64,000 bases of DNA, from contig NZ_JAODVR010000002.1 in the NCBI RefSeq assembly GCF_025399835.1, positions 310,001 to 374,000 on the forward strand, given 5' to 3'. Of the stretch, positions 9,719 to 17,134 are shown in pieces. A program made the translations under genes and the position numbers. Origin of the DNA: Haloarchaeobius sp. HME9146. GTDB lineage: Archaea > Halobacteriota > Halobacteria > Halobacteriales > Natrialbaceae. Positions within the stretch are counted from its first letter, which is position 1; each line of letters opens with the position of its first letter. The notes beneath the pieces are model-generated. The model ran no database searches and had not been told where the DNA came from. It saw nothing but the letters and a program-made list of their open reading frames with translations.

Positions 9719-9898
9719 ATGCGCATCATCACTCACACCTGTCCGACGTGCGGAACCATCGTCGCGGCAAACGAGATCGAGTCGAACCGCGTGATGAAGT
9801 GCCCCGGCCTCGAGTGCCAAGAAGTACTTCGATTCGAGGACCTCAACGAAGACGCCAGGGAACACTTCCTCGAGAACCGGGAACGCTACCAGATGTAG
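9719..9898 (+). CDS. Small zinc-ribbon protein, 59 residues, in the rhamnose operon
   Basis: The reading frame ATG(9719)-TAG(9896-9898) encodes 59 residues: N-terminal MRIITHTCPTCGTIVAANE, then MKCPGLECQEVLRFEDLNED and a charged, arginine/glutamate-rich tail ending RERYQM. The C-x2-C and C-x4-C pairs suggest one zinc site. Codon usage is haloarchaeal, with G/C in third positions. It starts 2 bp after the rfbA stop and ends immediately before the convergent rfbD gene. Function unknown; a link to dTDP-sugar synthesis is only positional. It is below the size cut-off of many gene callers. Confidence 0.75.
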   Translation: MRIITHTCPTCGTIVAANEIESNRVMKCPGLECQEVLRFEDLNEDAREHFLENRERYQM

Positions 9899-10786
9899 CT
9901 ACAACGCGTCTCGAATCTCTTTTAGATCCTCTGACAGAGTTGGTTGAGAACGTCCCAGTGTCGTCTCTACTCGCCCAACATCGAGGCAAGAGTACGTAGG
10001 TCTAGTCGCTGTCCGGTCGATGTCCTCCGTGGAGCCCTCAGTAAGCAACGCGTCACCTCGTCCAAGAATATCAGTAATCGCCTCACCGAACTGATAGGGA
10101 GTAACACACGATGTGGATGCGATGTGATAGTCCCCAGAAACTCCTTCTTCTACGAGTTCCAGTATCGTATCGGCAGCCTGGCCAGCTCTCGTCGGCGTCA
10201 CCCACTGATCAGTGAACAGAGGAATATTCGAACCATCGTCAATCTGGCCAGTAACCCAGGCTGGGAACCCAGTCAATTGCTCACGGCTTCGATGAATCCC
10301 ATACACGAAGGAGAGACGCGCAATCAAAGCGTCCTCGGACACGTCTCTAACCGCATGCTCCCCTGCGAGCTTAGACTGCCCATACACCTGAACCGGATTC
10401 GTCTCCGCGCCCTCAGTGTAGGGCTCTCGGGCCTTACCATCGAAAACGTAGTCAGTCGAGACATGAACGAATCTGCTGCCGAGTTCTTCGCACTGTTCCG
10501 CGAGTCGCCCAGGTGCCTCTCCATTCAGCGTACGTGCCTGTTCAGGATTCTCTTCACACCCATCAACATCCGTCATGGCAGCACAGTTGACTACGATATC
10601 AGGATCGTGTTCTTTCAGGATTTCCTCGAACCAACTAGTCGCCTCTAAATCGAACTGTGTGAGCGGTGCGTCGAAGTCCGGCTTCGTAGAGTGATACGTC
10701 CCAGAGACTTCCCAGTCTCGTTGAAAACAAGCGTCGACCACATTACTCCCGAGAAGTCCATTGGCCCCAACAACGAGCACGTCCAT
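9899..10786 (-). CDS. rfbD: dTDP-4-dehydrorhamnose reductase
   Basis: The 295-residue protein is a short-chain dehydrogenase of the RmlD type. The NAD(P)-binding glycine motif is GANGLLGSNV (residues 7-16); NCAAMTDVDGCEENPEQA (about 67-84) is the RmlD-specific segment; HVSTDYVFDG and YGQSKLAGE carry the catalytic Tyr-x3-Lys. It reduces the 4-keto group to give dTDP-L-rhamnose, the last step of the pathway. It is convergent with the rfbA operon (adjacent stop codons) and divergent from rfbB, 52 bp away, so it is transcribed separately from the other three pathway genes. Confidence 0.92.
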   Translation of the reverse strand: MDVLVVGANGLLGSNVVDACFQRDWEVSGTYHSTKPDFDAPLTQFDLEATSWFEEILKEHDPDIVVNCAAMTDVDGCEENPEQARTLNGEAPGRLAEQCEELGSRFVHVSTDYVFDGKAREPYTEGAETNPVQVYGQSKLAGEHAVRDVSEDALIARLSFVYGIHRSREQLTGFPAWVTGQIDDGSNIPLFTDQWVTPTRAGQAADTILELVEEGVSGDYHIASTSCVTPYQFGEAITDILGRGDALLTEGSTEDIDRTATRPTYSCLDVGRVETTLGRSQPTLSEDLKEIRDAL

Positions 10787-10838
10787 GTGAGAATGTTCCG
10801 ACAGTAATGTAAATAGGTGCCGCTAATGAGGTACTATC

Positions 10839-11762
10839 ATGCGCATTCTGGTCACCGGTGGTGCTGGATTCATCGGTTCGAATTTCGTTCACTACGTTCT
10901 GGATAAGCACGACGAAGACGAAATCGTTACGCTGGACGCACTTACCTACGCAGGTTCACGAGACAATCTCGATGGCGTTCTCGATGACCCACGTCACGAG
11001 TTCGTGGAAGGAGACATTCGCGACCGTGACCTTGTCGCTGAACTAGTCGAGGACGTCGACGCTATCGTCAACTTCGCCGCTGAATCGCACGTCGATAGGT
11101 CTATTCAGGGTGCAGAACCCTTTGTGTCCACGAACGTACAGGGCACACAGACCCTCCTCGATGCTGCAGTAGAGGCGAATGTGGATCGATTTCTCCAGAT
11201 ATCCACCGACGAAGTATACGGACAGATTCTTGAAGGGAAGTTCAGCGAAGACGACCGCCTGAATCCACGGAACCCGTATTCTGCGACGAAGGCGAGCGCT
11301 GATTTACTGGCAAAGAGCTACCAGACGACCCACGGTCTCTCGGTGCTCATCACTCGAACTTGCAACAATTTCGGCCCCCGCCAGCACTCCGAGAAGCTCA
11401 TTCCGAAGTTCCTCCAGAAAGCCGCCGCAGGCGAGGAACTTCCGGTGTACGGTGACGGGTCGAACGTACGCGAGTGGATCTACGTCGAAGACAACTGTCG
11501 TGCTCTTGACCTCGTTCTACGCGAAGGTGAACCAGGAGAAGTCTACAACATCGGTAGCGACGAGGAGAGAACCAATCTGGAAGTCACTGAAGCCATTCTC
11601 AATGCGGTCGGTGGGTCCAAGGATCAGATTACCTTCGTGGAGGATCGGGCTGGCCACGACCAGCGATATGCACTCGAATCGAACAAGGTGAAGGAATTGG
11701 GGTGGAGGGCGACAACTTCGTTCGAGGAAGGTTTAGAACGAGCCGTCGATTACTACCTATAG
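10839..11762 (+). CDS. rfbB: dTDP-glucose 4,6-dehydratase
   Basis: The 307-residue extended SDR enzyme starts with VTGGAGFIGSNFVHY (NAD-binding, residues 5-19). It contains NFAAESHVDRSI (about 78-89), the RmlB substrate motif, and SATKASADLL with the catalytic Tyr-x3-Lys (from YSATK, near 148), plus NNFGPRQHSEKLIPKF. It converts dTDP-glucose to dTDP-4-keto-6-deoxyglucose, the committed step to rhamnose. Length is normal for the archaeal enzyme. The 52-bp divergent spacer with rfbD contains an AT-rich stretch near 10806-10815 that could serve as a TATA element. Confidence 0.93.
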   Translation: MRILVTGGAGFIGSNFVHYVLDKHDEDEIVTLDALTYAGSRDNLDGVLDDPRHEFVEGDIRDRDLVAELVEDVDAIVNFAAESHVDRSIQGAEPFVSTNVQGTQTLLDAAVEANVDRFLQISTDEVYGQILEGKFSEDDRLNPRNPYSATKASADLLAKSYQTTHGLSVLITRTCNNFGPRQHSEKLIPKFLQKAAAGEELPVYGDGSNVREWIYVEDNCRALDLVLREGEPGEVYNIGSDEERTNLEVTEAILNAVGGSKDQITFVEDRAGHDQRYALESNKVKELGWRATTSFEEGLERAVDYYL

Positions 11763-11850
11763 TTAGTTAGATTCTGAACTATTGGAGCACTTCGAACAGA
11801 GTACGGCAAGGGCTGTTTCGTTCTATCGACGAGAGAGAGAAGATCGAGTT

Positions 11851-13080
11851 TCAGCTCTGCTGTGCGAGCGTGCTCAGGAAGAACGAACCGAATACAGTTT
11901 GCAGTCCAAGCACGATTAGCGTGAAAGCAGCGACGTCCAGCGTTAGTGACGGTAGGGTACCGTATCCTGCGGAGATCCACTGGACCACAGTGTAGCCAGC
12001 CCACAGTCCACCGACTGCGAACATCACAGTCCCAACACTCGCACTACGCTCGAGGCTCACACCAGAGCGAATCCGCCGAGTGACCGGATCGTTCGGCTTC
12101 CGAATCGGATCCGAGGCAATCGAAGAGAAGATGCCGAGGCTCCCGACCTGGTATCCAACCATGGTGAACAGACTGCCGGCAATCATGGTCCGAATACCGA
12201 ATGTGGCTTCACCAATCGAAACCCCGAGTCCAGCCATCCCCATCAGCACTAATCCAACAAGCCCCATCACGAGACCAGGAACAGAGAACAGATACCCGGG
12301 AGCATTAACTAACATGAACCGGACGTGCCGCCACCCGTCCTTAAAGCTCTCAAGCTTCTCCTCGCCTTCGCGCTCGTGATAGATAATCGGCTTCTCCTGA
12401 ATCTCCAGGTCACGAGCCCCAGCCTCCATAATCATCTCGCTGGCGAACTCCATCCCATCCGAACTCAAATCCATCCGCTCGTATGCATCCCGAGTAAACA
12501 CCCGAAATCCAGAGTGAGCGTCACTCACACCAGCACCGTAGAACACGTTCAGGAACTTCGTCAGCAGCGGGTTCCCGATGTACTGGTGCAGCGTCGGCAT
12601 CGCGCCGTCTCGAATCTCCCCCTCCAGACGACTACCCATGACCATGTCAGCCTCACCAGCCTCCACGGGCTCCAGCAATCGCGGAATCTGCTCGAAGTCG
12701 TACGTAGTATCAGCGTCACCCATGACGATGTACTGGCCACGGGTGTGCTCGAACGCAAAACGGTAGGCGTAGCCGTACCCCTTGCCGTCGGGTTCGACGA
12801 CGATCGCACCGTTCTCTCGAGCGAGCTCGGGTGTCCGATCGGTCGAGTCGTCACTGACGATAATCTCGCCAGTGAGTCCCGACTCCGCAAGCGCAGTCTT
12901 CACACGGTCGATACACTCGACGATGCCCTCCTCTTCGTTCATCGTGGGCATCACGACGCTGATAACCGGGTCCTGTTCGCTGTCGGCATCGAGGAGCAAC
13001 TCTCCCCCTTCCTTCACTGACCCCTTCGATTCCACCGTCCCCATATCAGGAGATGTCTCTCCCTGTTGTCTCGTTGCCAT
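11851..13080 (-). CDS. Membrane-bound glycosyltransferase family 2 (dolichol-phosphate sugar synthase-like)
   Basis: The 409-residue protein has an acidic, low-complexity N-terminus (1-38), a GT2 catalytic domain (about 40-255) and about four C-terminal membrane helices from residue 265 on. SVVMPTMNEEEGI opens the domain, ADTTYDFEQ holds the DxD-type metal site, and GSRLEGEIRDGAMP is typical of dolichyl-phosphate hexose synthases in Halobacteria (AglJ-like). It likely charges the lipid carrier for N-glycosylation or glycan assembly. Met13 is an alternative start. Downstream toward rfbB there is only an 88-bp convergent gap; a zinc-ribbon gene lies 9 bp upstream on the same strand. Confidence 0.87.
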   Translation of the reverse strand: MATRQQGETSPDMGTVESKGSVKEGGELLLDADSEQDPVISVVMPTMNEEEGIVECIDRVKTALAESGLTGEIIVSDDSTDRTPELARENGAIVVEPDGKGYGYAYRFAFEHTRGQYIVMGDADTTYDFEQIPRLLEPVEAGEADMVMGSRLEGEIRDGAMPTLHQYIGNPLLTKFLNVFYGAGVSDAHSGFRVFTRDAYERMDLSSDGMEFASEMIMEAGARDLEIQEKPIIYHEREGEEKLESFKDGWRHVRFMLVNAPGYLFSVPGLVMGLVGLVLMGMAGLGVSIGEATFGIRTMIAGSLFTMVGYQVGSLGIFSSIASDPIRKPNDPVTRRIRSGVSLERSASVGTVMFAVGGLWAGYTVVQWISAGYGTLPSLTLDVAAFTLIVLGLQTVFGSFFLSTLAQQS

Positions 13081-13089
13081 CCGAATTCC

Positions 13090-13233
13090 TCAGAGTTCCA
13101 CGCTACGCTTCTTTATCGGTGAGTCACCGCACTGCACACAGACATATTCGTCCGCAGTGGTTTCGGTCACCGGTGCGTTGCAGCGTATGCATTTGATCTT
13201 GGCTCCTCTGGCCCGCCGTGGAAATCTACCCAT
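13090..13233 (-). CDS. Small basic zinc-ribbon protein, 47 residues
   Basis: The minus-strand frame ATG(13233)-TGA(13090) encodes 47 residues starting MGRFPRRARGAKIKC. Two CxxC pairs (CIRC and CVQC, separated by 15 residues) form a predicted zinc ribbon, with basic ends (KKRSVEL at the C-terminus). It lies 9 bp upstream of the GT2 gene on the same strand, so the two may be co-transcribed. Composition of the core is haloarchaeal. Function unknown; such mini zinc-finger proteins are abundant in Halobacteria. Confidence 0.65.
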   Translation of the reverse strand: MGRFPRRARGAKIKCIRCNAPVTETTADEYVCVQCGDSPIKKRSVEL

Positions 13234-13534
13234 CACGTGCACAGATTTACTGCAAGGATAAATATGTTATTGCCGAGACTTAACCCACAGCTAAAAAATA
13301 ATGCTGGAATCGATAGGTTTGGGCCGTAGTACCATGATTTCTAATGGTGATATGCAACAGATATCAAATGAATATCATGCAATGGGAGGGCAATAATAGC
13401 ACATTACTGTGACTACCAGTCATTTTTGTGGGGCTCTCCCGTCGGGATAGTCCCGAGGAAGTGCTAGAAGAGGTCCACGCCGGACCATCCGTGCACATAG
13501 TCGCCGTTCCTGAAGCCGGGAGTAGCAAGGCCAG
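13234..13534. other. AT-rich intergenic region
   Basis: About 300 bp upstream of the zinc-ribbon/GT2 pair and downstream of the DUF1616 gene. The part 13240-13440 is distinctly AT-rich, with TATA-like runs (near 13260 and 13295-13305) that could be the GT2 promoter. The part 13441-13534 is GC-rich with an open minus frame and no recognised motif. No RNA gene seen. Confidence 0.35.
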
Positions 13535-14674
13535 TCAGCCACGCATTGCTCGGCCGGTAACGACCGGCCACGGGTTGGTCTTCGGTGCTATCTCTGATGC
13601 GTCCAGTTCTGACGGCGTGCCCGACAGTTCGACAATCGACGAATTCCCTGCTGAAACGTTCACCCACAGGTGTAACTCACGATATGAGTTGTTCACCGTC
13701 GGTTCCGCGGGAACGTCTTCCTTGTACAGCAAGAACACGACACGCTGGCGCTCACCGGTCATCGTTGGCTCCAGAGACACATTCCGCATGGCGGTCCCGT
13801 TCGGTTCGACCTGGGTACTGTAGCGTTGCAACTCCGTCTCCTCCAGCACGGAGACGTTGGTCCCGTTGTCGACCAGTTCCACGCGCTGTTGCTCGATCAC
13901 CACCGAGTACCGAACCGTCTCGCCTTCGTGGTTCTGCATTCCCACGACGATGGGTTTCGACTCGCCACGAACGAAGTCGGTCGGATAGCCATCTGCAACC
14001 AGTTCACCATCTTCCCCTTCAGTCAGGACGTAGAACTCGGTGAACTGTTCGCCGGATTTCGGAACCGCAACCGCGTACGTCACACTACCCATCGCGACCA
14101 GAATCGAGACCACCAACACGACGTTCAACACGGCGTCCGCCCGAGAAGCTGGCTCCAGCATCTCCTGGCGAACTGCACCAAACCACTCCTGGTACGCGAC
14201 CTCGAAACGGTCGTCAGGCTCGAGTACGCGCCGGCGATTCGCAGCCACCACTACCGACCCCAAGACGAGCAGGTCGAGGCTCGCTACAATCGGCGCAAGT
14301 CGAATTCCGAAGGGCGTGAAGTTCAGCACGAGCCCGACTAGCGGGACCAGCGCGATACTCAACCCGAACGAGAGTGCGACGCGCTCGATTCCATCGATCC
14401 CAGACCCACGATCACCCATTCCGTCTTCCTCCGCATCATCGTCCGCCACGGGTGACTCACCTTCCTCGGGGAACAGCGCAGCCACGAACGCATACCCGGG
14501 AAGGAACAGCACGAACGGCAATCCGAGGACGACACGGAGTGGCGTATCTTTCACGACTGGCAGAAACACCGAGAGCGTCGTCGCGAGCGTCAATATGACA
14601 ACGACCGCCAGGTCGGCGGGCATCTCGCGGACGTCTTTCGGGAGGAGCAATCGCCAGTCCGGGTCCTCGGCCAT
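13535..14674 (-). CDS. DUF1616 domain membrane protein
   Basis: The 379-residue protein matches the DUF1616 architecture: four N-terminal membrane helices (about residues 24-44, 47-66, 97-116, 125-145), with LPFVLFLPGYAFVAALFP between the first two as the family signature, a fifth helix near 185-205, and a C-terminal extracytoplasmic beta-rich region with several N-x-S/T sequons. An acidic insertion (about 72-88) interrupts the helices. DUF1616 genes frequently accompany archaeal protein-glycosylation clusters, as here, but the molecular role is unknown. The single clear start is ATG 14674. Confidence 0.8.
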   Translation of the reverse strand: MAEDPDWRLLLPKDVREMPADLAVVVILTLATTLSVFLPVVKDTPLRVVLGLPFVLFLPGYAFVAALFPEEGESPVADDDAEEDGMGDRGSGIDGIERVALSFGLSIALVPLVGLVLNFTPFGIRLAPIVASLDLLVLGSVVVAANRRRVLEPDDRFEVAYQEWFGAVRQEMLEPASRADAVLNVVLVVSILVAMGSVTYAVAVPKSGEQFTEFYVLTEGEDGELVADGYPTDFVRGESKPIVVGMQNHEGETVRYSVVIEQQRVELVDNGTNVSVLEETELQRYSTQVEPNGTAMRNVSLEPTMTGERQRVVFLLYKEDVPAEPTVNNSYRELHLWVNVSAGNSSIVELSGTPSELDASEIAPKTNPWPVVTGRAMRG

Positions 14675-15159
14675 CGTGCGCCAGTATCGCCCCTGTATGG
14701 TTAAGCGGTGTGGTTGTCATCTCAACAGCTTACATTGGCGGGGGAGTACCGCAGGCAGTTCAGGGAACCCTCAATTCGACCAACTTCCCTTACAACGATA
14801 TTCCACCCGTTTGCACGAGTTCGGGGTGAATCCGATACCGGGGAGATAGATTACCCGTTATTGCTGGGGGGCGCTTCTGAGAGAGTGAGGGTGAGGAAAT
14901 CACCCCTGACCGATTCCCGAACGAGCCGGTCTGTCACACGCTTTGGTCAATCCGACCGAAACCCTGCATTTCAGTGCAATTGGGGCCGTCGCGCTGCCTC
15001 GCGACGGTCCAACGACTTCTACCAACGAACGAGCAGAGGCCATGGGGTCGAGCTTCAACTACTGGTTTCGATTCCATCACCGGTTTCTCTCGAATACAGG
15101 CTCAAACCGCGGTTTTAGGTAAGCGAGCCGAGATATACTCACAGGTCCTCTGTACCGAC
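14675..15159. other. 485-bp intergenic region with a strong hairpin
   Basis: The region separates the divergent DUF1616 and serpin genes. Several plus-strand frames run through it but show no motif and no haloarchaeal third-position bias. The clearest structure is the hairpin at 14984-15009, annotated separately. The frame of the serpin is open back to 14974, but that extension lacks a plausible signal sequence start. Confidence 0.4.
14984..15009. other. GC-rich inverted repeat (10-bp stem, 6-nt loop)
   Basis: GGCCGTCGCG (14984-14993) pairs with CGCGACGGTC (15000-15009) around the loop CTGCCT, allowing one G-U pair on the plus strand. It lies about 150 bp upstream of the serpin start and is not followed by a T-run, so it is not an obvious terminator. 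It may be an operator or part of a structured leader/small RNA; only the pairing is seen. Confidence 0.4.
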
Positions 15160-16470
15160 ATGAACCGCTGGCACCGCAGAGACGTGCTCGCACTCGCGGG
15201 TGCGCTCTCTATCCCCGCACTGGCCGGCTGTCTCGGCGACGGCGGCCCCGAGATGACACCAGGACTCCTCGCCTCCGACCTGCCCCGCGACACCGACCCG
15301 ACCGTCTCAGACGAGATGCTCCGAGAACAGGTCCGAGCGAACACCGCGTTCGCGCTCGACCTGCACCACAACCGAGTCGCAGCAAACCCCAGTGAGAACT
15401 TATTCACTTCGCCGCTCAGCATCTCGCTCGCGATGGCGATGATATGGGCCGGTGCGCGTGGTGAAACCGAGACGCAGATCGCCGAGACGCTACACTACCT
15501 CGAGGACCAGTCAGACCTCCACCCGACGTTCAATCGGCTGGACCTGGCCCTGGACACGCCAGACGACGCGGAAGACGAAGCGTTCCGGCTCGACATCGTG
15601 AACGCCCTCTGGGGACAGACGGACTACCCATTCGACGAGGACTACCTCGACACAATCGCACTGAACTACGGGGCTGGCCTGCGCACGCTCGACTTCGCCG
15701 GCGAATCGGAAGCAGCCCGCGAGACCATCAACGACTGGGTCGCCGACCAGACCGAAGACCGTATCGAGGAGCTGCTGCCCCAGGGCTCCATCGACCACCT
15801 GACTCGACTCGTCGGTACCAACGCGGTCTACTTCAAGGCGAAGTGGGCCAGCACCTTCGCGGAGGAGGCCACCGTCGACGGAACGTTCACCGCACTCGAT
15901 GAGAGCGACTCACCGGTCCGCCTGATGAGCCAGTCGCACTCGTTCCCCTACGCCGAGGTCGACGGTGTGCAGGCGGTCGAACTCCCCTACGAGGGTGGCG
16001 AGGCCAGCATGGTCGTCGTCCTGCCGCCCGAGGGCGAGTTCGAGGCGTTCGAGCAGTCGCTCGATCCAGTTGGCCTGCACAGCCTGTTCGACGCGCTCGA
16101 ATCCCGAGCTGGTCGTGTGGTCCTCCCGAAGTTCACTTTCGGCTCGAAGGTCGGCCTGAGCCAGGCCCTCAAAGACCTCGGAATGCCAGACGCGTTCGAT
16201 CCCATGCAAGCGGATTTCTCGGGCCTACTCGAATCCGGGGAGGGCGAACAGCTCGCGATCACGGACGTCCTCCACGAGAGCTTCGTCGCCGTCGACGAGA
16301 AAGGGACCGAGGCGACGGCCGCAACGGGTGTCGTCGTTGGGACGACGTCTGCGCCCCTCAATCCCTTCGAGTTCGTCGCCGACAGGCCGTTCCTGTTCGC
16401 CATCAGGCACCGCGACACCGATTCGGTGGTCTTCCTGGGCCGGCTGGTGGACGCTGCGTCTCTGCAATAA
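15160..16470 (+). CDS. Serpin family protease inhibitor, Tat lipoprotein
   Basis: From Met at 15160 the product is 436 residues. The N-terminus NRWHRRDVLALAG..LAGC is a twin-arginine signal ending in a lipobox (Cys about residue 23), so it should be exported folded and lipid-anchored. The rest is a full-length serpin: NLFTSPLSISLAMAMIWAGA near residue 80, GTNAVYFKAKW mid protein, then DEKGTEATAATGVVVG (hinge of the reactive-centre loop) and FVADRPFLFAIRH, the serpin signature near the C-terminus. The small-residue hinge indicates an inhibitory serpin rather than a non-inhibitory one. The frame is open upstream to 14974, but only the 15160 start gives the signal. Target protease unknown. Confidence 0.92.
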   Translation: MNRWHRRDVLALAGALSIPALAGCLGDGGPEMTPGLLASDLPRDTDPTVSDEMLREQVRANTAFALDLHHNRVAANPSENLFTSPLSISLAMAMIWAGARGETETQIAETLHYLEDQSDLHPTFNRLDLALDTPDDAEDEAFRLDIVNALWGQTDYPFDEDYLDTIALNYGAGLRTLDFAGESEAARETINDWVADQTEDRIEELLPQGSIDHLTRLVGTNAVYFKAKWASTFAEEATVDGTFTALDESDSPVRLMSQSHSFPYAEVDGVQAVELPYEGGEASMVVVLPPEGEFEAFEQSLDPVGLHSLFDALESRAGRVVLPKFTFGSKVGLSQALKDLGMPDAFDPMQADFSGLLESGEGEQLAITDVLHESFVAVDEKGTEATAATGVVVGTTSAPLNPFEFVADRPFLFAIRHRDTDSVVFLGRLVDAASLQ

Positions 16471-16582
16471 GACATATTTGTCCCCAATCCGTCATTATAC
16501 CGGCAGATGACAACCCGATTGAACGTCCTTCCACAGCATCAAAGCCACATACCTTCATAAGGTCCCGAGGGGATGATTTGGC

Positions 16583-17086
16583 ATGGCCTGGCCACATCCA
16601 ATTACGATTATCGGTCTACTGGGGGGTGGAATCGCGGCGTTTGGAATGGCCGCGCTGCTAGACGAGTTGAACTCGAAGGCACCACTCCCTTCCGACCAGT
16701 TCCTGGCTCGGACGATCGGTGACGGCAATCCGTACGACCACGATGTTTCGGGAGTCCTCCTCTACCTGTTCTACGGCGCGTTCGTCGGTGCGCTCTTCCC
16801 GACGTTCTTCCACGGTCTCGTCGGTTTGGAGGCTAAATACATCACGACCGTCCCGAACACACTCGCAACCGGACTGGCGTTCGGAATCCTGCTCCTGGTA
16901 CCCTGGGCCCTCCTCGGTGCTGCCGGTTTCGTCACGTTCCCAGAACTTAATTTGTCCAGAGACGGGCCGATCAAAGAGCACACGCTTGTTTCGATTGTGG
17001 CTGCCCACCTATTCTATGGCCTCATACTGGGAATCATCACTGGCCTTTCCGAGCCAGTCTGGTACGTCCTCCCCAACCTCCTCTGA
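16583..17086 (+). CDS. Hypothetical membrane protein, four helices
   Basis: The 167-residue protein has about four membrane helices (approximate residues 7-28, 55-76, 90-117, 137-158) and short polar loops; I recognise no family. The ATG at 16583 follows a short AT-rich stretch (TTCATAAGG near 16554) that may be a promoter close enough for a leaderless or short-leader mRNA. It is convergent with the 687-residue exported protein, 48 bp away. No functional inference from context is justified. Confidence 0.65.
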   Translation: MAWPHPITIIGLLGGGIAAFGMAALLDELNSKAPLPSDQFLARTIGDGNPYDHDVSGVLLYLFYGAFVGALFPTFFHGLVGLEAKYITTVPNTLATGLAFGILLLVPWALLGAAGFVTFPELNLSRDGPIKEHTLVSIVAAHLFYGLILGIITGLSEPVWYVLPNLL

Positions 17087-17134
17087 CACAGAAACCACCG
17101 TCTCCGCTCCTCGACGACTCGATTTTCTCGACCG

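Noticed and set aside
14708-15118. A 136-codon plus frame upstream of the serpin
   Set aside because: No haloarchaeal codon bias, no motif, and it crosses the 14984-15009 hairpin.
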